NCBI RefSeq assembly: GCF_001078595.1
Contig: NZ_LFTY01000001.1
Span: 301,830-365,829 of the forward strand
DNA from: Candidatus Rhodobacter oscarellae
Lineage (GTDB): Bacteria > Pseudomonadota > Alphaproteobacteria > Rhodobacterales > Rhodobacteraceae
Length of the DNA stretch: 64,000 nt
Direction: 5' to 3'
Below, piece by piece: positions 54,382 to 62,848 of this stretch. The position numbers and the translations under genes are program-made. Each line of letters begins with the position of its first letter. Positions within the stretch are counted from its first letter, which is position 1. Under the pieces are notes generated by a model. It saw only the letters and a program-made list of their open reading frames with translations, did not search any database and was not told where the DNA came from.

Positions 54382-55120
54382 GATCGGCTTCATCGGGACC
54401 GGTCAGATCGCAGCACCCATGGTGCGGTTTCTGGCCGCGCGCGGGCATCAGATCACGGTGACTGAGCGCTCGCGGCATCTCTCCTCCGCCCTTGCCGCCA
54501 GCCACGGCGTTGCCGTGTCTGACGCCGCGGGCGTTCTCGAGGCGTCCGAGGTGGTGGTGCTGTCGGTGCGCCCGCATCAGGTGGACGAGGCCATGCAAGG
54601 CCTCCAATGGCGGGCCGACCACCGGGTCATCTCGGCCATGGCCGCCACCCCGAGGGCGCGGCTAGAGGCGCTCTGCGCCCCGGCGACGTCCTTCGTGCAA
54701 ACCATCCCGCTGGCCTTCCTCGAACAGGGCGGCTGCCCCCTGCCCGCCTATGGCGATGACGCGCTGCTAGCGGAGCTCTTTGCGCCGGAGAACCCGGTGA
54801 TCAAGGTCGCCTCCGAGGAGGCCCTGAACGCGCATTTCGCGATCTGCGCCATGGTGCCGGGGCTGTTGGACCTGATGAGCACCGGCGCGGGTTGGCTGGG
54901 CGACCAGACCGGCGACGCGGCGGGCGCCGAGGCCTATACAAGCGGGCTGATGGCGGGGTTCATGGGCGCGCTCAGCGGCACCCTGGCCGAGGCGCGCGAC
55001 GCGCTGGCCACCGAGGGCACGCTGAGCCTGCACATGACCCGCACGCTGCATCAGGGCGGCGCCCATGGCGCGCTGACCAAGGCAATGAATGATATCGGAG
55101 AAAGGCTGCGCGACGCATGA
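54374..55120 (+). CDS. Pyrroline-5-carboxylate-reductase-like protein between purE and purK
   Basis: The 248-residue protein has an N-terminal Rossmann motif [15 protein letters not shown] (residues 5-19) and the overall layout of the ProC/NAD-binding family, with [15 protein letters not shown] near residue 63, but lacks a clear copy of the C-terminal P5CR signature. It overlaps both purE (eight bases) and purK (four bases), so it is translated with the purine enzymes. Its substrate is unknown. Confidence 0.82.
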   Translation: MAKIGFIGTGQIAAPMVRFLAARGHQITVTERSRHLSSALAASHGVAVSDAAGVLEASEVVVLSVRPHQVDEAMQGLQWRADHRVISAMAATPRARLEALCAPATSFVQTIPLAFLEQGGCPLPAYGDDALLAELFAPENPVIKVASEEALNAHFAICAMVPGLLDLMSTGAGWLGDQTGDAAGAEAYTSGLMAGFMGALSGTLAEARDALATEGTLSLHMTRTLHQGGAHGALTKAMNDIGERLRDA

Positions 55121-56187
55121 GTGACGCACTTCCCATTGGCGCCACGATTGGCATCCTCGGCGGCGGGCAACTGGGCCGCATGCTTGCCGTGGCGGCCTCG
55201 CGGCTGGGCTACAAGGCGCATATCTTTGAGCCCGGGTCGGATTGCCCCGCCGGACAGGTCGCCCACGCCGTGACCACCGCGGGCTATGAGGATCTAGACG
55301 CGCTGGCGGGCTTTGCCGCCAGCGTCGACGTGGTCACCTATGAGTTCGAGAACATCCCCACCGCCGCGCTGGACGCATTGGAGGCCGTGCGCCCAATCCA
55401 CCCGGGCCGCAAGGCGCTGGCCACCAGTCAGGACCGGCTGGTGGAGAAGGGTTTTCTGTCCGGTCTGGGTCTGGCGGTTGCGCCCTTCGCGGATATCACG
55501 GGCGAGGCCGACCTGCGGTCGGCGATGGCTGAAATCGGGCCCAAGGCGATCCTAAAGACCCGCCGCTTCGGCTATGACGGCAAGGGGCAGCAGCGCCTGG
55601 ATGCCGACAGCGACCTCTCGCAGGCCTCGGCGGAGCTGCGGGGCAGCCCCGCGATCCTAGAGGGCTTCGTGGCGTTCTCCCATGAGGTCAGCGTGATCGC
55701 CGCCCGCGGGCTCACCGGCGAGGTCGCCGCCTTCGACCCCGGCGAGAACCTGCACCGCGAGGGCATCCTGCGCACCACCACGGTGCCCGCGCGGCTCAGC
55801 GCGGCGCAGCGCACCGACGCGGTGCTGCTGGCCAGCCGCATCCTGACCGAGCTTGATTATGTCGGCGTCATGGGCGTCGAGCTCTTCGTCACGCCGCAGG
55901 GGCTGGTGGTAAACGAGATCGCCCCGCGGGTGCATAACTCAGGCCATTGGACGCAGGCCGGCTGCGCCGTGGACCAGTTCGAGCAGCATATCCGCGCCAT
56001 CGCGGGCCTGCCCCTGGGCGACGGCAAGCGGCACGCCGATGTGGTGATGGAGAACCTCATCGGCGACGACATGGACCGCGTGCCGGGGCTGCTCGCCCAG
56101 CCCGACACCGCGCTGCATCTCTACGGCAAGGCCGAGACCCGCGCGGGGCGCAAAATGGGCCATGCGAACATCATCCAACGCCGCTAG
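55117..56187 (+). CDS. purK: N5-carboxyaminoimidazole ribonucleotide synthase
   Basis: The 356-residue ATP-grasp enzyme has GILGGGQLGRMLA near residue 10, KTRRFGYDGKGQ near 148 and the late NEIAPRVHNSGHWT motif near 268. It makes N5-CAIR from AIR, bicarbonate and ATP and passes it to PurE. Full length; ATGA overlap with the preceding gene. Confidence 0.96.
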   Translation: MSDALPIGATIGILGGGQLGRMLAVAASRLGYKAHIFEPGSDCPAGQVAHAVTTAGYEDLDALAGFAASVDVVTYEFENIPTAALDALEAVRPIHPGRKALATSQDRLVEKGFLSGLGLAVAPFADITGEADLRSAMAEIGPKAILKTRRFGYDGKGQQRLDADSDLSQASAELRGSPAILEGFVAFSHEVSVIAARGLTGEVAAFDPGENLHREGILRTTTVPARLSAAQRTDAVLLASRILTELDYVGVMGVELFVTPQGLVVNEIAPRVHNSGHWTQAGCAVDQFEQHIRAIAGLPLGDGKRHADVVMENLIGDDMDRVPGLLAQPDTALHLYGKAETRAGRKMGHANIIQRR

Positions 56188-56262
56188 GGCGGACCGAGCG
56201 GGCTTGCCACCGCCCCGCCCCGCCCCTATCTAAACGCCAACCCCAAGCAGGAGCACGCCCCC

Positions 56263-56607
56263 ATGTTCAAAGGCCTCGGCAACCTCGGCGATATGGCCGG
56301 CATGATGAAGAAAGCCCAGGAGTTTCAAAGCCAGATGGCGGAGATGCAAGAGAACCTGGGCAATGTGACCGTGTTGGGCGAGAGCGGCGCGGGGCTGGTG
56401 AAGGCCACCGCCACCGCCAAGGGCGAGCTGACGGCGCTGGACATCGACCCCTCGATTTTCCAGCCCGACGAGAAAGAGGTGGTCGAGGACCTGATCCTCG
56501 CCGCGATCAAGGACGCCCAGCAGAAGGCCGCGCAGCGCAGCCAGGACGAGATGGGCCGCCTGACCGAGGGGCTTGGCCTGCCCAAGGACTTCAAGCTGCC
56601 GTTCTAG
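56263..56607 (+). CDS. YbaB/EbfC family nucleoid-associated protein
   Basis: The 114-residue protein has the YbaB pattern: Met/Gln-rich N-terminal helix, central beta part with TATAKGELTALDIDPSIF and C-terminal helix. It binds DNA as a dimer. In most bacteria it lies between dnaX and recR; here recR is 3.4 kb downstream. Confidence 0.93.
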   Translation: MFKGLGNLGDMAGMMKKAQEFQSQMAEMQENLGNVTVLGESGAGLVKATATAKGELTALDIDPSIFQPDEKEVVEDLILAAIKDAQQKAAQRSQDEMGRLTEGLGLPKDFKLPF

Positions 56608-56694
56608 AAACTGGCCGCGCCCTGCTGCGTTTATAGAATCGAACTGTTGGTTCTGACGTGACGCTTATGGTCTTGAGCGGTCATTAGAAAACCA

Positions 56695-56721
56695 CCGCCC
56701 CGGACTTGATCCGGGGCCTCT
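56695..56721 (+). repeat. GATC-centred REP-like palindrome, copy 3
   Basis: CCGCCCCGGACTTGATCCGG then GGCCTCT, nearly the same as copy 2 at 51609 and matching copy 1 at 36033 in reverse. Confidence 0.7.
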
Positions 56722-56742
56722 ACGGTGACCCTCGCGCGACTC

Positions 56743-56870
56743 GGGCTGCGGCCGACCTGGAGGCCGCATACGCATCAGGTCAATCGATCACATCATTTCT
56801 GGAAATCGAAACGTCTCAACTAGCCACACGGTTGCAGATGCGGCCTCCTGGGGGAGGTCGGCCGCAGCCC
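56743..56870. repeat. Long imperfect inverted repeat
   Basis: The left arm (56743-56769) reads GGGCTGCGGCCGACCT then GGAGGCCGCAT. The right arm (56838-56870) is its reverse complement with six extra bases in the middle. The 68 bases between the arms are lower in GC. It could be a relic of a small inverted-repeat element. Confidence 0.65.
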
Positions 56871-57287
56871 AGGCAAGCTGGGCGGTCGCTCTATGTGAGT
56901 CCCGTTACATCTGGTGTCGGCAAGCGTTGTTAGGGCGGTGCGCTTGAGATCAAACGCCCCCTCCAGGCCAACCGCCGCCCACGAGTTGGGTCAAAAACCG
57001 ACGGACCTAACCGATCACCGGACCAACATCCAGATACTGCAAGCGCATCTCGGCGCCCTGGATCGTGGTCACCCCAATCTGCGGCGCCTCATTGGCGCGC
57101 GCGGGGATCTTCACCTAGGACATCCCCCTCAGCCTGAAAATGCAGGTCCGACATCCAAACAAGTTTGACCATGAGCCCCCCGTGACGCGATTGGCTATGG
57201 ATCGCATCACGGCATGGAATTTGCCAGGCAATCTGGTGCCGTTTCCGGCGGGTTCCCTCCGGCTCTGCTCGGCGCTATTGTCCGCCT

Positions 57288-58343
57288 ATGTTTCGCATAT
57301 TTCTTTTTGCACTTTCCCTGGCGCTCCTTGCGCAAAGCGCCTCCGCGCAGTTCTGGGCGACCGCCGAGGCCTGCGCGGTCACAGAGCCCAAGCTGGAGCC
57401 CGCTGACTTCCTGGATCCCAGCTTTGAAACGCTGCAGGCGCGCGGCGCGGCGATGTCGAATGGCCAGGGGCGGCTCTGGCGCATCACCGCGCCCGATGGC
57501 GCCACGTCGCACCTTTGGGGCACCTATCACTCCAGCGACCGGTTCATCCTGGACCTGCCAGACAAGCTAATAGAGCTCATCACCAACGCGCGTGTCGTCG
57601 CCATCGAGATTGACCCGATCCATAAGTCGCGCCGCGGCTTCGAGCATAGCCGCGAATACAGCCGTAATGGCTGGATGCGCGCGCCGGTGCGAGGCTTCAC
57701 CTTCCCAGAGTTGCATGGCGAGATCACGGAATGGATCCGCTCGCGCACGGCCAGCCTGGGTTGGGGGCGCGGGGCACCGGATTACCTGAGCCTGGGCGGC
57801 CTTGCTTCGCTCCTGTTTTCTGACCCTTGCGATGATTTCGCGGCCGGGTCGCTGCCGATCCAAGACAACTACATCCTGATGCTGGGGCAGATCGCGGGCG
57901 CGCAAGTCGTTGGGTTAGAGGCGCCTGGTGACTTCTTACGCCACCTCAACAAGCAGCAAAACGAGGCGCTGGCCTATGATATGATCGAGCTACACGCCAG
58001 CTACCTTGACCCCAAAGGTTTCGGAACCGGGCGCGCGGCGCATTTTGCGGCCTATCTGCAAGGGCGCATCGGCCTCATAATGGCCTGGGACGAGGCCCAC
58101 GCGCGCGGTTTCTTTGGCGACAACCGTGGCGCCGAGATCATTGCGCAGTTCAACGGCTACGTTCTGGCGGAGCGCAATGAGAGTTTCATGCGCATCGCAG
58201 CTCCCCTGGTCGAGCAGGGCGGCGCTTTAATCGCGGTGGGCGCGGCCCATCTGCCGGGTGACACCGGGATGGTCGCGCTTCTGCGCAAGGCCGGCCACAT
58301 AGTGGAGCGCGTGCCGGTGCCAGGAGAGGTCGGCATGCGCTGA
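57288..58343 (+). CDS. TraB/GumN family protein
   Basis: The 351-residue exported protein (signal peptide 1-20, ending ASA) has the TraB/GumN motifs LWGTYHSSD near residue 75 and, near the end, RNESFMRIAAPL and GALIAVGAAHLPGDTG. The family is related to Tiki-type metalloproteases; the Gly-x-x-His and Glu residues of the active site are present. Many alphaproteobacteria carry it as a single gene. Target unknown. Confidence 0.88.
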   Translation: MFRIFLFALSLALLAQSASAQFWATAEACAVTEPKLEPADFLDPSFETLQARGAAMSNGQGRLWRITAPDGATSHLWGTYHSSDRFILDLPDKLIELITNARVVAIEIDPIHKSRRGFEHSREYSRNGWMRAPVRGFTFPELHGEITEWIRSRTASLGWGRGAPDYLSLGGLASLLFSDPCDDFAAGSLPIQDNYILMLGQIAGAQVVGLEAPGDFLRHLNKQQNEALAYDMIELHASYLDPKGFGTGRAAHFAAYLQGRIGLIMAWDEAHARGFFGDNRGAEIIAQFNGYVLAERNESFMRIAAPLVEQGGALIAVGAAHLPGDTGMVALLRKAGHIVERVPVPGEVGMR

Positions 58344-58390
58344 GCCTTGGTTGTGGTGCAAGTATGGCCTGGCGCGGGCGTTGGAGCGCC

Positions 58391-58533
58391 GCAATTTTCT
58401 TGCAAGAAAATTGCGAAACTCTTGCAAGAGTTTCTACAGCGTGCCCCAAAATGATCACTCTATCCCAACCTCTTACCAACGCGCGGGGCCACTTTCCTTG
58501 GAAGGAAAGTGCAAATCTCTTGCAAGAGATTTG
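58391..58533. repeat. Complete four-palindrome module, opposite orientation
   Basis: In order: 24-base palindrome with arms GCAATTTTCTTG/CAAGAAAATTGC (58391-58414); GAAACTCTTGCAAGAGTTTC (58415-58434); a 55-base spacer; palindrome with arms CACTTTCCTTG/GAAGGAAAGTG... read as CACTTTCCTTG at 58490-58500 and its mirror to 58511; palindrome with arms CAAATCTCTTG/CAAGAGATTTG (58512-58533). This is the reverse order of the module at 29343-29500. The GGCGCGCC frame is not kept. Confidence 0.9.
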
Positions 58534-58596
58534 GCGGGCCCAAAGGCCGGGGCTCCAGGCCAACTCCGTCCAACGTGACAAGCGCCGCATCCTCGC

Positions 58597-59913
58597 CTAG
58601 CCGCGCCGCCGCTCCCACCAATCCGCCGCATGCATCGCGCCATACATGCCGCGCACGCCCAGCCAGCGCAACGGCTCGCGCTCCCAGCGCCGCACCTGGC
58701 GGTTCACCCAGGGCAGATCGGTCAGCACGCTCGCCTGGCCCAGCACCAGATCCGCCAGCGTGCGGCCCGCGAGGTTCGATGTCGACACGCCCACGCCGAC
58801 ATAGCCGCCGGCCCAGCCGACCCGGGTCTGGGCGTCGAAGCCCACGCTCGCGCACCAGTCCCGCGGCACGCCCAGAACGCCGCACCAGGCATGGGCGACG
58901 GGCACCGTCGCCGCGACCTGCGGGAAGTAGCGCCTCAGGATCCCGCGCAGCCGCGCCACGGTGACCCCATCCGGCGCGCCGTCGGTGTCGGTGGCCGAGC
59001 CCCATTTATAGGGCACCCCGCGCGAGCCCACGGCGATGCGCCCATCGGCGGTGTGTTGGCAATAGCAATAGACCTGGGACATATCGCCCAAGAGCTCGGC
59101 CTTCTCCCAGCCGATCTCGGCCCAAAGGCTCTCGGGCAGCGGCTCGGTCACGATCTGGGCGGAGTTCAGCGGCAGCCAGTCGCGATGCGCTTGCGGCAAT
59201 CCGGCAGTGTAGCCCTCGGTGGCCCGCAGCACCGCGCCGGCGCGGACAATGCCCCGGTCGGTCGCGACCCGGCCCGTCTCAATGCGGGTGGCCGAGGTGC
59301 CCTCGGCGATCCTCACGCCCATGGCTTCAACCGCCTTGGCCAGCCCCTGCACCAGCTTCGCGGGCTGGATGCGCGCCACGCCGGTCTCGACCAAGGCGCC
59401 CTGCACGCCGGGCACGTTAACGCGCGCCTGGGCCTCCTGCGCGCTGATCTCAAAGAGCTGTTCGGGCCCGTCGCCGATCCTGCGGCGCTCTTCGAGCCCC
59501 AGGCGCATGCGGGCCATCTGACCCGCGTTGGTGGCGATGGTCAGCTCGTCGGTGCGGTGGATATCGGCCTCGATCCCTTCGGCCTCGGCCACGCCGATCA
59601 CCTCGTCCACCGCGCCATGCAGCGCCCGCGCCATCCGGTCCACGCCCGCGCCATAGGCGCGGTGGTCCCAGGCGAAGCCGCCGGTCAGCCAGCCGCCATT
59701 GCGCCCCGAGGCGCCGTAGCCCGCGAACTCTTTCTCCACGATCAGGATGTCCAGCGCAGGGTCCGCTTTCTTCAGGTAATACGCCGCCCAAAGCCCGGTA
59801 TAGCCCGCGCCGACGATGCAGACATCCGCGCGCGCGTCGCCCTCCAGCGGCGCGCGGCGCGGCGGCAACCCGCCCAGCGCGCGGTACCAAAAAGAAACGT
59901 CCCCGGTTTTCAT
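58597..59913 (-). CDS. FAD-dependent oxidoreductase (DAO family, PuuB-like)
   Basis: The 438-residue protein has an N-terminal FAD-binding fold with [16 protein letters not shown] near residue 32 and a [13 protein letters not shown] stretch near 65, typical of gamma-glutamylputrescine oxidase-like enzymes of the DAO family. It should oxidise an amine or amino acid. The ATG at 59913 is near a GGAGAATGCAGGA site. It lies head-to-head with recR. Confidence 0.9.
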   Translation of the reverse strand: MKTGDVSFWYRALGGLPPRRAPLEGDARADVCIVGAGYTGLWAAYYLKKADPALDILIVEKEFAGYGASGRNGGWLTGGFAWDHRAYGAGVDRMARALHGAVDEVIGVAEAEGIEADIHRTDELTIATNAGQMARMRLGLEERRRIGDGPEQLFEISAQEAQARVNVPGVQGALVETGVARIQPAKLVQGLAKAVEAMGVRIAEGTSATRIETGRVATDRGIVRAGAVLRATEGYTAGLPQAHRDWLPLNSAQIVTEPLPESLWAEIGWEKAELLGDMSQVYCYCQHTADGRIAVGSRGVPYKWGSATDTDGAPDGVTVARLRGILRRYFPQVAATVPVAHAWCGVLGVPRDWCASVGFDAQTRVGWAGGYVGVGVSTSNLAGRTLADLVLGQASVLTDLPWVNRQVRRWEREPLRWLGVRGMYGAMHAADWWERRRG

Positions 59914-59964
59914 TCCTGCATTCTCCGCTACAACATGTCGGGTGACCAGTCTAAACCTGTCCAT

Positions 59965-60561
59965 ATGAGCGACGCGCCCAAAGAGATAGACGCCCTGATC
60001 GACATGATGGCGCGCCTGCCCGGCCTGGGCCCGCGCTCGGCCCGGCGCGCGGCGCTGCATCTGATCAAGAAGCGCGGCATGCTGATGAAGCCCCTGGCCG
60101 AGGCGATGGGCGCGGTGGCCGACACCGCGCGCGAATGCCTCAATTGCGGGAACATCTCCACCGCCGACATCTGCTCGATCTGCACCAGCGAAAAGCGCCG
60201 CATCGGCGAGATCTGCGTGGTCGAGGACGTGGCCGATCTCTGGGCGATGGAGCGCGCGGCGGTCTTTAAGGGGCGCTACCACGTGCTGGGCGGCACGCTG
60301 TCGGCGCTGGATCAGATCGGGCCAGAGCAGCTTGGCATCCCCAAGCTGATCGAGCGCGTGTCCAGCGAGGAGGTGACCGAGGTGATCCTGGCGCTCAACG
60401 CCACCGTGGACGGGCAAACCACGGCGCATTACATCGCCGACCAGCTAGAGCACCGCGTGCGGGTGACCTCATTGGCGCAGGGCGTGCCGATCGGCGGAGA
60501 GCTGGACTACCTTGACGATGGCACGATCACGGCGGCGCTCCGGGCGCGCAAGCAGGTCTGA
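59965..60561 (+). CDS. recR: Recombination protein RecR
   Basis: The 198-residue protein has the N-terminal helix-hairpin-helix ([17 protein letters not shown]), a zinc finger with CLNCGN and CSICTS, and the Toprim domain ([13 protein letters not shown]). It works with RecO and RecF in gap repair. The ATG at 59965 gives the usual length. Confidence 0.96.
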   Translation: MSDAPKEIDALIDMMARLPGLGPRSARRAALHLIKKRGMLMKPLAEAMGAVADTARECLNCGNISTADICSICTSEKRRIGEICVVEDVADLWAMERAAVFKGRYHVLGGTLSALDQIGPEQLGIPKLIERVSSEEVTEVILALNATVDGQTTAHYIADQLEHRVRVTSLAQGVPIGGELDYLDDGTITAALRARKQV

Positions 60562-60599
60562 AGGCGGCGAAGCCGACAAGGGCGCAAAGAGCGGTCGCC

Positions 60600-61172
60600 T
60601 TACCCCGCCATCATCTCGCAACTCGCCGCGTCGAACCGGATCGCGGCCCAGCCCACGGCCACGACCTCGCCCTCCGTCATGGCCTCGACAAAGCTGTACC
60701 CGTCCGCGTCCTCGTATTGCAGCAGCAGATCGACCCCGTCGAACACGGTCGCCATCTTCGCCGCGTCCTGCCCGCGCCCGGCAAAAAGCGACAGCGGCCC
60801 GCCGCGCCACCCGATGCAGGCGCTCTCATATATCGACGGGAATGGCTGATCGGTGAGCCGCTTGCGCGCCTCGCTAAGCGACACCGAGACCCGGCCCGCG
60901 GATGTGTCCACCCGGCAGCCCTCCTCCGCCTCGCTGGCGCGCAGGCGCGCCACGAACGCCGCCTGCCGCGGGGCCAGCGTGACATCCTTGCCGACACAGC
61001 CGAAATTGCCGAACACCGCCTGCCCCAGATTGGACCCAAAGCAGTACCCGGCCTTGTGGAAGGCCATGTTGCGCGCGAACCAAAGCTCCTCGCAATAATC
61101 AAGCGCCATCGCGGGCCCGCCAAGGCACAGCGCACCCAGGGCGGCGGCCCGCAGCAGCGGCGCGGGTCTCAA
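60600..61172 (-). CDS. Small secreted YARHG/DUF4453-like protein
   Basis: A 190-residue exported protein: TTG start at 61172, signal peptide to about residue 23 (PAMA), then CEELWFARNMAFHKAGYCFG (residues 27-46), which resembles the YARHG pattern, and five further cysteines. The rest may be a DUF4453-type domain. The start overlaps the stop of the caspase-fold gene (TTGA), so the two are co-translated. Confidence 0.65.
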   Translation of the reverse strand: MRPAPLLRAAALGALCLGGPAMALDYCEELWFARNMAFHKAGYCFGSNLGQAVFGNFGCVGKDVTLAPRQAAFVARLRASEAEEGCRVDTSAGRVSVSLSEARKRLTDQPFPSIYESACIGWRGGPLSLFAGRGQDAAKMATVFDGVDLLLQYEDADGYSFVEAMTEGEVVAVGWAAIRFDAASCEMMAG

Positions 61173-62806
61173 AGCGCCGAGGCCAGCAGGCGAATGGTGG
61201 TCTCGCGCGTCACATACCCGGTCACCGCCAGCCCTGCGGCGCGCTGGAAGTTGCGCAGCGCCTTGCGGGTCTGCTTGTCGAACTTGCCGTCCGCGCGCCC
61301 CGGCTCCATGTTCAGAGCGTTCAGCTGCCGCTCGATCAACTGCCGCGTCACAAGGTTCAGCCGCAGGCGTTTCTCCTCGGCGGCGGCGGCCTCTATGACG
61401 TCGCGCGGCGTCTCCGGCTGGGCCATCGCCTGGATCCGGGCGTTCGCCTCCCCGGCGAAGAGCCCGCGCGGATAGGCGTCCAGATAGGCGCGATAGGCCT
61501 CAACGGTGTTGAAGATGGTGGCCTGGTTCCAGGCCTCCCGCTCCTGCGCCTCGGCCAGGCGGCGGCTGTCGCGCTCGATGGCCGCAAGGCGGCGGCGCGC
61601 CTCGTCGGAATGGATCCCGTCAGGGTAGTTCTCCAGGTAGGCCCGCAGGCCGGCCTCGTCGCCGCTGGCCCCGGTCTGGTTCCAATAGAGCCGGTCGCGC
61701 TCTTCGGCCTCTCGGCGGCGCTGCTCGGCCTCTAGGCGCAGCTCCTCGGCGCGCACGGCGGCGGAGGCCTCGATCTGCGTGACCTGGTTGCCGGTCAGAA
61801 AGCCCATGCGGGGCTGCCCGACGCTGCCCTGCCAGCGCGAGATGGCGGTGCGCGAGTTGCGCCCGAAGACGCCGTCAATGCCGCGGGTGTCGAACCCTAG
61901 AAGCGTAAGCTGGCGCTGCACGGCGGCGCGCTGCTGGCGGGTCAGGCCCAAGGCGGCCTCGGCGCGCTGGGCGCGCTCCTGTGGCGTTAGGCTTAGCTCG
62001 CGCTCGCGGCGCAGGGCCTCCTGCGTGTAGGGGCCATCGCGGAAACGGCGGATGAAGGCGCGGTAGGCCTCAAGCGTGTCCTGCGCCTGCGCGTCGCGCC
62101 AGGCCAGCATCTCGATCTGCGCAAGCAGCTCGGGGCTGTCGCCGCCGCCGTCGACAAAGGCCTTGTTGCGCGGCACGTAGCCCATAAAGCGCACGCCGTT
62201 GGAGGCGCGGTCGCGCGCGCCCGCGATGCTGCGCCCGGGCTGCAGGATGTCCTCGCGAATGGCCCGCGCCACCGGCCCCGGCGGCCCCGCGATCACGGTC
62301 AACCCGTTCGCAACACCGCGCTCCCGAAAGCCAGAGCGGGCCCCCAGGGCGTCCACCGCGGGCCGGGGCGCCTCGGCGATGGCCACGATCGCGTCCCCCG
62401 GCCGCTGCCCGGCCAGCGCCAGGAAGGGCTCCAGCGGCAGCGCCTCGCGGCCAATCAGCAGCCCGTTCACCGGGCCCGCATCCACATGCAGAAGCCAGTT
62501 CTGCCCCGCCCCGTCCACGATATGGCCCGCGATCACGATGACTAGCCGGTCCGCCGCCTCCATGCGCTGCCACAGCGCGTCCGCCTCTTGGATCGACGCG
62601 GTCTTGCGGGTGTTCGAGATCACATCGACCGAGAACCCCGCCTCGCGCAGATCACCCTCCAGGGTGCGCGCCTGGCCGGCCTCTAGCACGCGCGGGTAGT
62701 CCTCGTAGAATTGGTTGGCGATGATGATGGCGACGTCCTCGGCGCTGGCCACCCCAGGCCAGGCCAGGACAAAGGCGGCGATCCAAGCTCTTAGCATCCG
62801 CGACAT
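61169..62806 (-). CDS. Caspase-fold protein without catalytic cysteine, with peptidoglycan-binding domains
   Basis: The 545-residue exported protein (signal peptide 1-22) has an N-terminal caspase-like (C14) domain up to about residue 230, a helical linker with charged repeats, and two PG_binding_1-like domains, one near 290-345 and one at the C-terminus (about 490-545). The caspase His is present (His95 in VIVIAGHIVDG), but the strand that should bear the catalytic Cys reads DAIVAIAEAP, and the whole protein contains no cysteine. It can therefore not be a cysteine protease; a binding or scaffold role at the cell wall is inferred. Confidence 0.8.
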   Translation of the reverse strand: MSRMLRAWIAAFVLAWPGVASAEDVAIIIANQFYEDYPRVLEAGQARTLEGDLREAGFSVDVISNTRKTASIQEADALWQRMEAADRLVIVIAGHIVDGAGQNWLLHVDAGPVNGLLIGREALPLEPFLALAGQRPGDAIVAIAEAPRPAVDALGARSGFRERGVANGLTVIAGPPGPVARAIREDILQPGRSIAGARDRASNGVRFMGYVPRNKAFVDGGGDSPELLAQIEMLAWRDAQAQDTLEAYRAFIRRFRDGPYTQEALRRERELSLTPQERAQRAEAALGLTRQQRAAVQRQLTLLGFDTRGIDGVFGRNSRTAISRWQGSVGQPRMGFLTGNQVTQIEASAAVRAEELRLEAEQRRREAEERDRLYWNQTGASGDEAGLRAYLENYPDGIHSDEARRRLAAIERDSRRLAEAQEREAWNQATIFNTVEAYRAYLDAYPRGLFAGEANARIQAMAQPETPRDVIEAAAAEEKRLRLNLVTRQLIERQLNALNMEPGRADGKFDKQTRKALRNFQRAAGLAVTGYVTRETTIRLLASAL

Positions 62807-62848
62807 GTGTTCCCCTTAAAATGGCTCAATGGTTAACTTGGGCTATGG

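Larger units (their letters stand above)
56608..57287. other. 680-base intergenic region with repeats and decayed sequence
   Basis: No supported gene. It contains a REP element (56695-56721), an imperfect long inverted repeat (56743-56870) and, on the minus strand at 57007-57114, a 35-codon open stretch beginning with GTG whose product (VKIPARANEAPQIGV...) looks protein-like and is preceded by ATG-TCC-TAG, as if a gene start was broken by a stop. Confidence 0.5.

Noticed and set aside
58391-58533. Palindrome clusters read as a CRISPR array
   Set aside because: The units are different perfect palindromes in fixed order, not identical direct repeats with unique spacers, and no cas gene is present.
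58351-58600. Protein-level similarity between short frames across the two palindrome modules
   Set aside because: Both modules can be read as peptides with FLARKLRNSCKSF and GKCKSLARDL, but this follows from identical palindrome sequences; the spacer parts are not conserved as protein and there is no start signal.
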